Shown: positions 55,237 through 63,968, numbered from the stretch's first letter. The stretch is 64,000 bases of DNA from UBA2779 sp965232615 (GCA_965232615.1 OZ246985.1:1922001-1986000); one strand, 5' to 3'. The notes: generated from the letters alone by a model not told the origin. Translations and numbers: made by a program.

Positions 55237-56054
55237 CTAATTCCCGCCAATCCATCGGGCAGATAGATGATGGCTATCATTAAAATAACGCTATTTACAA
55301 TGGATCGATAGGTTTTCAGAAAGCGCAGAGATTCCGGCAGGAGTTCAAGAATGAAGGCCCCGAGGATGGGGCCGGCCCAAAATTTCCGTCCCCCCAGAAC
55401 TGCATAGGCGAGAATCTGCACCGCCAAATTGAAGCCGAACTCATTGGGAGATAGAAAACGGGTAATATGGGCACTCAACCCGCCGGTAATACCAGCAATA
55501 ACAGCACCGGCAACGAAGGCAAAGGTTTTATAAGTAGCGACGTTGATTCCCATGCCGGCGGCCCCCCGTTCATCCTCTTTAACAGCCTCAAGTGCCTTGC
55601 CCACGGGCCCCTTCTCCATCATAATGATGAAATAAATAACCCCTCCAAGGACTAGCAGGATATGCCAGGTTTTCGTGTAGGTGGGAATGGAGTTTAGCCC
55701 GAGTGCTCCGCCGGTCAATTCAAACCCCAGGACACCATCAATATTGAGCATGACAATCCTTACCACTTCCCCAAACCCAATGGTGGCAATGGCGAGGTAG
55801 ATACCCTTGAGGCGAAGAACCGGAATGCCGAGAAGCAGGCCTATCACCCCGCAGGCCAATCCGCTCATCAGCAGATTTACAACCAGGGGGGTGTGAAGCT
55901 GCATGGTCAAAATGGCCCCGACATAGGCCCCGATACTCATAAAACCGGCATTTGCCAGACTGAGAAGACCGGTGTGCAGTGTAAAATATATGCTCAAGCC
56001 AAGGAGGGATGCTATCAGGGCAAAATTAAAGGTCGTTAGTGTAAGCCCCATCAT
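55197..56054 (-). CDS. livM: Branched-chain amino acid ABC permease LivM
   Basis: This 285-residue permease has about eight hydrophobic segments. Family motifs are GLLSLANAGFMSIGAYVGAI, GIPVLRLKGIYLAIATIGFG, FELTGGALGLNSIPTY and VLGGRKFWAGPILGAFIL. It starts within 4 bp of the livH stop and belongs to the livJ-livH-livM-livG operon. Confidence 0.92.
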   Translation of the reverse strand: MMGLTLTTFNFALIASLLGLSIYFTLHTGLLSLANAGFMSIGAYVGAILTMQLHTPLVVNLLMSGLACGVIGLLLGIPVLRLKGIYLAIATIGFGEVVRIVMLNIDGVLGFELTGGALGLNSIPTYTKTWHILLVLGGVIYFIIMMEKGPVGKALEAVKEDERGAAGMGINVATYKTFAFVAGAVIAGITGGLSAHITRFLSPNEFGFNLAVQILAYAVLGGRKFWAGPILGAFILELLPESLRFLKTYRSIVNSVILMIAIIYLPDGLAGIRWRNFPKKRGKQP

Positions 56055-57112
56055 ACTTTATCTATTTCTCTTTTTCCGAGAATGCCCTGGGGACGAATCA
56101 ACAGCATGATAAACAGAAGAAAATAGACAATTGCATCACGGAAATTGCTCTGACCGACGGCGACACTGAATACTTCCAGCAGGGCAACGATCAATCCCCC
56201 CGCTATGGCCCCCTTAATGCTTCCCAGTCCTCCGAGAACAATCACCGTCAGACCCTTTAACTGAACCGGAGCCCCCATGTAAGGGGTAACCGCATTGAAG
56301 GCCAATCCGTGCAGAACCCCGGCGGCACCGGCGAGGGCACTCGAGAGAAAAAAAGTAACGAGGTATACCTTATCCACACGGATACCGAGCAAGGCGGACA
56401 TACTCTTGTCGCTTGATACCGCCCTCATGGCCAGACCGGTTTTGGTTCTGAATACAAACCAGCTCAGAGCTCCCGCAAGGAGAAAAGAAAAGAGAATAAT
56501 CGTTATCTGAAGGCGGGAGATGGTTATCGATCCCCAACTATAAACATGGTGGGGTATGATATCCACGGGAAATCGGCTTTGCTGAGCCCCGAAAATATTC
56601 TGACTCAGCGCAGCCATAATAGACCCCGCACCGATGGAGCTTATAAGGGGTGCCAGATAGTCCGGTTTGCGGATTCTGCCCCGAAACTTCTTCAGATAAT
56701 CCCCCGCAAGTCCGACAAGGATAACGGCTATGCCGGAAGCAAGAAGAATGCGGTTTATCAGGACGGAAAAGATTCGGAAGTTAGAAATTAGGAAGAGGAT
56801 GAAGCCCAGCCAGATAATTCCCGTCCCCCAGGTAAGCTCCCTTAAGGGTTTGTACGCCAGCCGTTCAAGGAGGATGCCCAGCACCCCCGCCCCCGCCATA
56901 GCGATGACAAGAGAGGGCACCAGGGGAAGTTTGAGTTGAGTTACAGACATCAGACCCACGTAGGCTCCCCACATGAATATCCCGCCATGGGCCAGATTCA
57001 GCTCTTTTATTACTCCAAAGACCAGGGTATAACCCAGGGCGAAGAGCATGTACACCCCACCCAGCCACAGGCTGTTAACCAGTTGCTGGGGGATTTGCTC
57101 CCAGAAAGCCAT
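56051..57112 (-). CDS. livH: Branched-chain amino acid ABC permease LivH, with an inserted segment
   Basis: This 353-residue permease is longer than the usual 290. GVYMLFALGYTLVFGVIKEL and NLAHGGIFMWGAYVGL open it, and GAPVQLKGLTVIVLGGLGSI closes the family core. Between YKPLR and PDYLAPLISSIG sit about 55 extra residues with two added hydrophobic stretches (IIWLGFILFLISNF, ILLASGIAVILVGLAG). The insertion sits in frame with no sign of damage. It shares one base with livJ upstream and overlaps livM by 4 bp. Confidence 0.9.
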   Translation of the reverse strand: MAFWEQIPQQLVNSLWLGGVYMLFALGYTLVFGVIKELNLAHGGIFMWGAYVGLMSVTQLKLPLVPSLVIAMAGAGVLGILLERLAYKPLRELTWGTGIIWLGFILFLISNFRIFSVLINRILLASGIAVILVGLAGDYLKKFRGRIRKPDYLAPLISSIGAGSIMAALSQNIFGAQQSRFPVDIIPHHVYSWGSITISRLQITIILFSFLLAGALSWFVFRTKTGLAMRAVSSDKSMSALLGIRVDKVYLVTFFLSSALAGAAGVLHGLAFNAVTPYMGAPVQLKGLTVIVLGGLGSIKGAIAGGLIVALLEVFSVAVGQSNFRDAIVYFLLFIMLLIRPQGILGKREIDKV

Positions 57113-58293
57113 TATTGGCTAAACAGATTGAAATTGGAGTTTTTCACTATCAGCAAAAATGGTTCGTGCAGGGGGTCGCGGTTTGCATCAAAACTGAAAT
57201 TCCCCAGGGGGGTGGAAAAATCTTGTATTTGTGCTAGGGCATCCCTGATCTTCGCCGGTTCCCCGCTATCTGCAGTCCGTATGGCTTCGGCCAGCACCAG
57301 GGCCGCAGTATAGGCCTGGGCCGCAAATTGATCGGGGTCGGCACCGTATTCCTGCCTAAATGCCTCCACAAAGGTACTGTTCGCCTCGGCGGGGTTGTTG
57401 ATGAACCAGGCTGCACCGCTGAGGGCACCTTCGGCGGCTTCTCCGGCGATGGAGGCCAATTTTGGGCTGTTAAACCCGTTGCCGCCTATGAAGTAGACCT
57501 CTTCCATGCCCAGTTGGCGAGCTTGAAGCATGATATTCGCAGCTTCTTCCGCCAGGGCACTGGCCACGATTGCCTGAGGCTTCAGGCTTTTAATCCTGGT
57601 TAGCTGGGGACTGAAATCGGTATCCCCCCTGGAAAACGTTTCGGTGCTTACTATCGTAATATTGTTCGCTTGCAAAACGGCATTAAAGACATCGTATCCA
57701 CTTTTTGTAAACTGATCATCATTCCCATACATCACCGCAACCTTATTCAAGCCCCGTTCCGCAACAAGTTTTTTGATGGTATTGGGAATTACCATGCTTT
57801 CAGGGATACTGGTACGAAAGACGAAATTCCCCATATCGGTTATGCCGTTGGCGGTGTTGCTGCTCCCGATAACGGGAATCCCGTTTTCCTGGGCAATGGG
57901 ATCGGCGGCGAAGGCGCTGTTGCTCAGCGTTGGCCCCAAAATGGCGGCTACCTTGTCCTGTTTGATGAGTTTCTCAAAGGTGCTGATCGCCTGTTTTTTA
58001 TCCCCCATGGTATCTTCGACAACCAGTTCAAGACTCCGGCCCTCCCCGATATAGGCGCTGGAATTAACCTGCTTAATGGCCAGTTTTATTCCATTAACGA
58101 TGGGTTCCCCGTAGAGTGCAATCGGCCCGGTAACGGCATGCGCCGCACCCACTTTGATAACATTATTCTCTGTAGCACTGACGGTATCGCCGTCTTTCTT
58201 CTTCGTACATCCGGCGGAGTAAAAGAGCAGAAATCCCAGGAGGACCATCGTCCATAATTTTCTATATACTAACCCACCCCTTTTCATAAGCAC
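57112..58293 (-). CDS. livJ: Branched-chain amino acid ABC substrate-binding lipoprotein LivJ
   Basis: This 393-residue periplasmic-binding protein has a lipoprotein signal ending LLFYSAGC (Cys29), so it is membrane-tethered. The Peripla_BP_6 domain follows (VIKVGAAHAVTGPIALYGEP, AAILGPTLSNSAFAADPIAQ, IPVIGSSNTANGITDMGNFV, EVYFIGGNGFNSPKLASIAG). An alternative start is Met3. It is the first gene of the cluster; the ligand could be branched-chain amino acids, other amino acids or amides. Confidence 0.92.
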   Translation of the reverse strand: MLMKRGGLVYRKLWTMVLLGFLLFYSAGCTKKKDGDTVSATENNVIKVGAAHAVTGPIALYGEPIVNGIKLAIKQVNSSAYIGEGRSLELVVEDTMGDKKQAISTFEKLIKQDKVAAILGPTLSNSAFAADPIAQENGIPVIGSSNTANGITDMGNFVFRTSIPESMVIPNTIKKLVAERGLNKVAVMYGNDDQFTKSGYDVFNAVLQANNITIVSTETFSRGDTDFSPQLTRIKSLKPQAIVASALAEEAANIMLQARQLGMEEVYFIGGNGFNSPKLASIAGEAAEGALSGAAWFINNPAEANSTFVEAFRQEYGADPDQFAAQAYTAALVLAEAIRTADSGEPAKIRDALAQIQDFSTPLGNFSFDANRDPLHEPFLLIVKNSNFNLFSQ

Positions 58294-58985
58294 ATCCTTA
58301 ATAAAGTGAAATTGAGTCTATGTAAAACCATATTCTTCCAAACTTGTCAAGAGAATAATCCGCACCCGGGAGATATAATCAAAAGTTGTGGATGGGGTAA
58401 AAAAAGAGCAAATCCTTCTGTAAAATAATTGGTAATAAAGCCAAACAGGAAAGAGATGCTCTATGGAAGAGTTTACAACAAACAGAAATGATTCGGAAGT
58501 GCTGAAAAGCGAAACAGAATCGGTTGTACGCAATGGATACTACGCCCAGTGAAAAATTGTGACAGGGGTTGGTCAAATGCAAATCAAGGTTCCAGGAGTG
58601 GATGACAGGAAATTAATGAGCAAGCGAGAGGATCGCTTCACCCGTGCCAAACTGCCAGCCTATATGCGAAGAACTCCCAGTATCGACAACCTTGTTCCGA
58701 CGCTGTACCTCAGCGGTGTGTCCACATCCGCTTTCCAGACGGCTCATGCCTCGATTCTGGGTGCTGGAGGGAGATACTGCTCCAACTCCCGGGGTCTCAC
58801 CACCGCCCCCAGGCTGGCCATTGGGGATGGAGCACTGGGTTTCTGGAATGCCCTGGATGAAATCTTTCCAGAAACAAAAAACAGCGTTGCTGGGAGCACA
58901 AAACAGCGAATGTGTTAAACAAAATGCCCAGGAATCTCCAGGGCAAGGCCAGGTCAATGATTCATGAAATGTATATGGCAGATAC

Positions 58986-60681
58986 TGGGGCTGTGTCAGC
59001 AATAAAAAATCTGGTAAACTAAAGTATGAAGTTCCGCCCTTATGACATGAATGAACAAATGCTGCTGCCACCGAACCTGAGCGAATTGATTGACCAGGAC
59101 GATACCGTCAGAGTTGTCAGCCGGGTTATTGACCAGCTAAATAGCGAGTTACTGTGCAAACCTTTTAAGGGAGAGCGCGGTTATCCTCCATATAATCCAT
59201 CTATGATGATGAAACTGTTGCTCTACGGTTATACACAAGGGATATACTCCTGTCGCAAGCTGGAGAAAGCAGTTAAAAGAGATATCAACTTTATGTGGAT
59301 TTGTGCATACCAGCGTCCTGATTTTATTACGATCAATCGGTTTCGGGGAAAGTATTTCAAAGAGATTCTGGAAGAAGTTTTCGCCGAAGTCGTGCTGGTT
59401 CTTTTGAACGAAGGATACATCAAAGGAGAAGATTATTTTGTAGACGGCACGAAGGTAAAAGCTGACGCGAACAAACACAAAGTGATTTGGAAAAAGAACA
59501 GTGAGCGATACAAAGACATGGCTCGTCAGCGGGCATCGGAAATAATTGATGAAGCCAACCGGTTAAACGATGTGGAAATACCACAGGATGCCGACCCTGA
59601 AGGTCTGAACGCTGCGGCAGAGAAGGTTGAAGAGAGTATTGATGAAGATACAGATTCAAAGTCAACCCGAAGGAAAAAGAAAAGTCTGTCTAAAAAATTA
59701 AAAGAGGAATCATCCAGAATAGCAGAATATGAAAAACAGCAGGAAACTTTGGGAGAGCGCAACTCTTACAGCAAAACAGACGAAGACGCGACTTTCATGA
59801 GGATGAAGAATGACGAAACTCTTCCGGCTTATAATCTTCAAATCGGCACACAGGATGGATTTGTAACCGGTGTAACAGTTCATCAGAATGCCAATGACGG
59901 CAAGGTGTTTATAGAACATATGGCGAAACGAGAGGCGCTGGGAATTGTCGGCCCTCAAAATGTCATAGCCGATGCAGGTTACGGTTATAGAAACAATTAT
60001 GATTATCTTGAACATCACGGTATGGGAGCCTATATAAAATATCCGGGGTATTGGGCTGAAAATAAAAATTCGGCCCAAACCCGGTATAAGCATTTCAAGT
60101 TCAAAATGAATGATGCCGGCGAGATTCATTGTCCCGCCGGCTATAAGATGCGGAAAGAAGATGAGCTTTTATACTTTGCTTCCAGTGTTTATATTTGTGA
60201 TTTCTGCGGCATTTGTCCCCACAAATCATCCTGTATAGGTGAAGATAAAGATTACAAAAGACTGGAAGTCAATCGGCATTATCGCTATCAGCAGCAAAGG
60301 GCAAAAACCCGATTGCAGACGGATACAGGCCGGAGATTATATTCACGCCGGAGCAATGAGGTTGAGAGCGTTTTTGGAGACATGAAACATAATCAGCACT
60401 TCACTCATTTCAGCCTGCGGGGGCTGGAGAGTGTGCAGGCTGAATCTTATCTGTATATGCTGGCATATAACCTGCGTAAGATGGGAACTGTGGGAGTTTT
60501 AAGGCCCCTGAGTTCTCTTATTTTCAGTCTGTATTCACTTTTTGCCTTATTTGCGGCTTGTTTTGGCCGGATATTGGCCAGATGGGCGATTCATCGGGCC
60601 GATACTGAAAATCGTGACGGATTCGAGAAAAATCAAGTGACACTATCTGTTCGGTTGGCAAGGTGTTTCTGACACAGACCC
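58986..60681 (+). mobile_element. IS1182-family insertion sequence
   Basis: Terminal inverted repeats GGGGCTGTGTCAG (58986-58998) and, inverted, GGGTCTGTGTCAG (ending 60681) bound a 1.7-kb element with one transposase gene. It interrupts the IS256 transposase between MYMADT and LKAYD. I see no obvious target duplication. The intact gene suggests a recent arrival. Confidence 0.8.
59026..60672 (+). CDS. IS1182-family transposase
   Basis: This 548-residue DDE transposase begins MKFRPYDMNEQMLLPPNLSE with the DUF772-type N-terminus (PFKGERGYPPYNPSMMMKLL, YGYTQGIYSCRKLEKAV). The catalytic core has VDGTKVKADANKH and VIADAGYGYRNNYDYLE. Late in the protein come the Cys-rich IYICDFCGICPHKSSC and SRRSNEVESVFGDMKHNQHF with the final Glu. 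The stop codon lies within the right inverted repeat. Confidence 0.92.
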   Translation: MKFRPYDMNEQMLLPPNLSELIDQDDTVRVVSRVIDQLNSELLCKPFKGERGYPPYNPSMMMKLLLYGYTQGIYSCRKLEKAVKRDINFMWICAYQRPDFITINRFRGKYFKEILEEVFAEVVLVLLNEGYIKGEDYFVDGTKVKADANKHKVIWKKNSERYKDMARQRASEIIDEANRLNDVEIPQDADPEGLNAAAEKVEESIDEDTDSKSTRRKKKSLSKKLKEESSRIAEYEKQQETLGERNSYSKTDEDATFMRMKNDETLPAYNLQIGTQDGFVTGVTVHQNANDGKVFIEHMAKREALGIVGPQNVIADAGYGYRNNYDYLEHHGMGAYIKYPGYWAENKNSAQTRYKHFKFKMNDAGEIHCPAGYKMRKEDELLYFASSVYICDFCGICPHKSSCIGEDKDYKRLEVNRHYRYQQQRAKTRLQTDTGRRLYSRRSNEVESVFGDMKHNQHFTHFSLRGLESVQAESYLYMLAYNLRKMGTVGVLRPLSSLIFSLYSLFALFAACFGRILARWAIHRADTENRDGFEKNQVTLSVRLARCF

Positions 60682-61076
60682 TTAAAGCCTATGACTTATT
60701 CATTGATTCTTTTCAAGCTAAATACCCCAGGGTCACCCAGTGTCTGGAAAAGGACAGGGAGAAGCTGTTCACGTTCTACAAATTTCCGGCGATGCACTGG
60801 ACTCACATCAGGACGACCAACCCGATTGAGTCAACCTTTGCTACTGTCCGCCTTAGAACGAAGAGAACCAGGGGCTGTGGTTCAAGGGTGGCAACATTAA
60901 GTATGGTTTGAAAGCTCTGCCTGGAGGCTGAAAAGAACTGGCGAAAGCTACGTGGATACAAGCTGATCCCCAAAGTTATTGAGGGTGTGTTTTGTAAAGA
61001 TGGAGTCTTCAAGGAAGAGGCCGCGTGAAAAAATGAAGGATTTGAAATTTACTCATCCACAACTATTGACAATAAC

Positions 61077-61946
61077 TCAGGAAAAGGAGTCGATGGCATT
61101 TTCCTTGCATTGCATATCTACCTGGGAAGCAAGATTTAAGTTTGTCCTAGTAACATTTGAAATAGTTCCAGGAGGCAATCCTTCAATCTTTTCTCTTTGT
61201 TGTGTCGCTTCAGAATCAGGATCAAGAAAGAGCAAGCAAATGTCGCATTTCTTGCTTATGCATAAATTAGCCAAATCCTTTATTCCCCAGTTGATAATGA
61301 TTGCATTTAGGGAAATACCCATTGCCTTTATAGATTTCGCCGAGTTAAATAGTCTCTGATAGCCAATGCACGAGTCGAAGGATGAGCGATTGTTGAAAAT
61401 GCACGCTGTATCTAGGTAACGCAATGACCTTCGACTTGGAAACCTATTGTTCAGAATATCATATTGAGTGCGAGCAAAGGCAAGGGCATCTGTGAGGTCA
61501 GAGGTAATCTCTTTTCTTATTTTATTGCATGCTGGACCAAGTGCAGCATTAAGATTAGAATCTGTTCTTTTTGGATCATAGGTCAAAGGAGAAAGACCTA
61601 ACAGGTCTGTTGGCAAATGCAGGTCATCTTCTGCACGTGGCATTACAAAAAAGCAATTCTCTCGACCCAGTCTTCCAATAAAGAGGCCAAATTCGAAAAG
61701 AACATTGTCGCGGACAGTCATTTTCTCCTCATTCCGGATTGTGGTCATATCTTCCGGAGAGAATATGAATATGCCAAAATCAAATGCATCAAGAGCGTCT
61801 TCTAAATCATCCAAGGCATAACTTGATGGCTTGAAAATGTCTTGTGACCAAACAGTGATTTCTGCCGTGTGTTCAAGGTTCTCTTGAATCGCGTAAGCTA
61901 GAGATAGCGATTCAGTTGAAGAGCCAATAAATAGTTTTTTCTTCAT
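61077..61946 (-). CDS. TIR-domain (Cap12/Pycsar-effector type) defence protein, 3' end cut by IS256
   Basis: Residues 1-130 match the TIR-like nucleotide-binding domain found in Cap12 and Pycsar effectors: KKLFIGSSTESLSLAYAIQE, EITVWSQDIFKPSSYALDDL, FDFGIFIFSPEDMTT and RDNVLFEFGLFIGRLGREN, with Glu85 as the likely NADase catalytic residue. Residues about 180-289 are less clear; NSAKSIKAMGISLNAIIINW and CDICLLFLDPDSEATQQRE resemble a DUF5919-like sensor module, a low-certainty guess. The TGA at 61077 abuts the IS256 end, so the natural C-terminus is probably longer. No cyclase gene is adjacent. It lies directly after an attC-like site, as a cassette gene would. Confidence 0.8.
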   Translation of the reverse strand: MKKKLFIGSSTESLSLAYAIQENLEHTAEITVWSQDIFKPSSYALDDLEDALDAFDFGIFIFSPEDMTTIRNEEKMTVRDNVLFEFGLFIGRLGRENCFFVMPRAEDDLHLPTDLLGLSPLTYDPKRTDSNLNAALGPACNKIRKEITSDLTDALAFARTQYDILNNRFPSRRSLRYLDTACIFNNRSSFDSCIGYQRLFNSAKSIKAMGISLNAIIINWGIKDLANLCISKKCDICLLFLDPDSEATQQREKIEGLPPGTISNVTRTNLNLASQVDMQCKENAIDSFS

Positions 61947-61958
61947 ATAGTGTCACTT

Positions 61959-62017
61959 GCATAACGACCAAGATAAGCGGCGGGGCTTTTTCCGTCCGCT
62001 TCATCGCCGGGTTATGT
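61959..62017 (-). other. attC-like recombination site, 59 bp
   Basis: Read on the minus strand it opens with ACATAAC and closes with GTTATGC (R boxes). Inside, GAT-G-AAGCGG pairs with CCGCTTATC with one unpaired G (L box with an extrahelical base). Unpaired CCGGC and TTGGTC stretches lie between R and L boxes, as in classical attC folds. It starts 3 bp after the restriction gene's stop codon and ends 12 bp before the TIR start codon. Confidence 0.7.
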
Positions 62018-62020
62018 GTT

Positions 62021-62914
62021 TTATTGGGTGAACTTCCAAACATCTTGAATCAGAAAATTATCGAAAGTTTTAATGTGATCTTTGAGTATAGCTTCTGTTT
62101 TCATATTGGGTCTAATATCAAAGTAATACACACCGTCCAAAGGATTTAGTTTTATAGTGTAGCCCTTAAAATGCCCCGGAAGAAAAGTGGCATTAATGCC
62201 ATATTTGCCTTCTTTCCCTTTTCGTTGAACATCGTTTAGAAAAATTGCAAAATGAGGTGTTTCCGTATCTGTCAAGCGATTGTAAAGAAATTTATCAATA
62301 AAAATTTTATCAGCCCTATCTTTGCTTGATGTCTTAACCGAGCCAATCGCTTTGGTCACATCCTCTACCTTTATTATCAAGTCATGTTGGTATCTCATTT
62401 TGAATGCTTCAACGCCATCAACCTCGACTGGAACAGATATATTGCCATCAGTAACATCAATGCCTATTTCAAGAATAATTAAGCGGATAAAACGCTCAAA
62501 TAAGTCACCATTTATTTTCCTTGCAGTATTTGACTTGTTTGCTGGCAGTGCATCCAATGCTGCTCCAATAGATTGTTGGCAGGTATAGATGTAGTCATTC
62601 AGCAGTTTTCGATTAGACTTCGTTTTTGCAGACTTGCCCCTAATATTTTTGAGAATTGACAAAAACTTATTACGGTTAGAATCAAAAGCCTCTATCGAAA
62701 GCATGAGATTACTATTGACAGGTCGTGTTACATTAAACGTCCCATCTTTTTTATATTGAAAGAACTGATAGTTGTTTTCATTCTTGGATACTATTACTGC
62801 TTGTAATTTTGTTTTTATAAATTCCAAGTAGTTCAGGCAAAAATCTGTGTAATCAGCGATAGACAGAAAGTTGTCTTTGTTTGTTGCAGTGCTGACAATT
62901 CTTTTTAAATTCAT
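62021..62914 (-). CDS. Type II restriction endonuclease-like protein
   Basis: This 297-residue protein overlaps the methyltransferase by 4 bp, the usual layout of a restriction-modification pair. A candidate PD-(D/E)XK core is NGDLFERFIRLIILEIGIDV (Glu140), then QHDLIIKV (Asp178), then SVKTSSKDR (Lys194); the residue two before Lys194 is Ser rather than Glu/Asp. KIFIDKFLYNRL and HFAIFLNDVQRKG follow. No signal peptide is visible. I cannot name the endonuclease family or target site. Function is inferred from position and these motifs. Confidence 0.7.
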   Translation of the reverse strand: MNLKRIVSTATNKDNFLSIADYTDFCLNYLEFIKTKLQAVIVSKNENNYQFFQYKKDGTFNVTRPVNSNLMLSIEAFDSNRNKFLSILKNIRGKSAKTKSNRKLLNDYIYTCQQSIGAALDALPANKSNTARKINGDLFERFIRLIILEIGIDVTDGNISVPVEVDGVEAFKMRYQHDLIIKVEDVTKAIGSVKTSSKDRADKIFIDKFLYNRLTDTETPHFAIFLNDVQRKGKEGKYGINATFLPGHFKGYTIKLNPLDGVYYFDIRPNMKTEAILKDHIKTFDNFLIQDVWKFTQ

Positions 62915-63864
62915 CTGATTGAATTCCTTCTGTCATAATTTGCCCTGTCAATGGCAATCCATTCTTCTTTTCTTTTATAAGCCACATTTTCCAAACGCTC
63001 AATTGCCCATTCATTATATTCATGAGACAGATCACAGCCAAGCCACTGACGACCTAACTGTTCAGCGACAACAAGAGTTGTTCCTGAACCGGAAAACGGA
63101 TCAATAACCAAGTCGTTTTCATTTGAAGATGCAAGCACAAGCTTCCTTAGCAACTCCTCCGGTTTTTGCGTGGGATGGGGCGTTTTTTCTCCCATACCAT
63201 TGCAGGTTGTCGGGACTTCGAGGATGTCTTTGGGTTTTGCTCCTTGAGGATGTGGTGTCCAAATATCTTTTCTCTTTCCTCCGTTGCCGTACTGACTTGT
63301 CTCTGCCTGGGGATGAGAAGGATATTTAAGTGTGTGTCTCCCATATGGTATTCTCACATCGTCAATATTCATTGTGAATTTTTTGCTTTTTCGGAGATGC
63401 AGGATGCTTTCGTGTGAACGTCCCCAGTCTTTTCCCAAATTCGCCTTATTCTTATAATACCAAACTATCCACTTGCAGCCTTTAAAATATTTCATGGATG
63501 GGTGTTTCAGATCAGCTAATATTTCTGAAAATCCACAGATATAAAGGGTTCCCGTTTTTTTTAAAACTCTGGCTGCTTCCTCAATCCATTTCATTGACCA
63601 GTCAATATATTTTTCCTGACTTTCAAATTTATCCCAGTCAGCCTTTTTTATATTGTATGGAGGATCAGCAAAAATAAGATCAACTGTCTTGCTTTCGATG
63701 CTTTTCAGCCATTCAACACTGTCACCCTCATACAATGTATTTTCTTTACTTTTATAAACAGGAAAAAACGAGACATTTTCTACTGTCGGCAATTGTGTTC
63801 CTCTCATTGGCAATTCAAAAAAGGGTGCCTGTTTTGTCTCTGTTTTCATCTTCTTTACTGGCAT
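62911..63864 (-). CDS. Type II DNA methyltransferase, beta class
   Basis: This 317-residue SAM-dependent methyltransferase has ADPPYN with DPPY at residues 67-70 (motif IV) near the N-terminus and DPFSGSGTT at about residues 255-263 (motif I) near the C-terminus, the beta-class order. DPPY usually marks N6-adenine or N4-cytosine transfer; adenine is the more likely. A target-recognition region lies between about residues 130 and 235. AAGGA precedes the ATG at 63864, 20 bp after an attC-like site. It would protect host DNA from the overlapping restriction enzyme. Confidence 0.92.
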   Translation of the reverse strand: MPVKKMKTETKQAPFFELPMRGTQLPTVENVSFFPVYKSKENTLYEGDSVEWLKSIESKTVDLIFADPPYNIKKADWDKFESQEKYIDWSMKWIEEAARVLKKTGTLYICGFSEILADLKHPSMKYFKGCKWIVWYYKNKANLGKDWGRSHESILHLRKSKKFTMNIDDVRIPYGRHTLKYPSHPQAETSQYGNGGKRKDIWTPHPQGAKPKDILEVPTTCNGMGEKTPHPTQKPEELLRKLVLASSNENDLVIDPFSGSGTTLVVAEQLGRQWLGCDLSHEYNEWAIERLENVAYKRKEEWIAIDRANYDRRNSIR

Positions 63865-63884
63865 TGGTTTCCTTCATCTTTGAC

Positions 63885-63968
63885 ACATAACGACCAAGCT
63901 CACCGGCGTGCTGAAGCCGCAGAGCGAAGCGGCGCGGATTCAGCACGTCCGTGTCGATGCGGTTGTTC
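63885..63968 (-). other. Second attC-like recombination site, about 84 bp
   Basis: On the minus strand it runs from GAACAAC to GTTATGT. CACGG-A-C pairs with GCCGGTG around one bulged A, extended by a GTGCTGAA/TTCAGCAC stem. TGAGCTTGGTCGTTATG is nearly the same as CTTATCTTGGTCGTTATG in the 61959 site. The right R box is less canonical. Confidence 0.6.

Larger units (their letters stand above)
58463..61025 (+). pseudogene. IS256-family (Mutator-type) transposase, broken
   Basis: Family segments in order: SVVRNGYYAQ, an in-frame TGA at 58550, VGQMQIKVPGVDDRK, FTRAKLPAYMRRTPSIDNLV, LYLSGVSTSAFQTA, and LAIGDGALGFWNALDEIFPE. A frameshift near 58900 then leads to HKTANVLNKMPRNLQGKARS. After the inserted element come DLFIDSFQAKYPRVTQCLEK, FPAMHWTHIRTTNPIESTFA and TVRLRTKRTRGCGS, with another break before EAEKNWRKLRGYKLIPK. 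Damage at several points means it cannot make a working enzyme. Confidence 0.85.
58463..61076 (+). mobile_element. Decayed IS256-family element, left end uncertain
   Basis: Transposase remnants run from 58463 to 61025. The right end is placed near 61076 because TACTCATCCACAACTATTGAC resembles the ends of IS256-group elements as I recall them, and because the neighbouring TIR gene stops there. The N-terminal third of the transposase and the left end are missing or unrecognised. An IS1182-type element is inserted. Confidence 0.6.
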
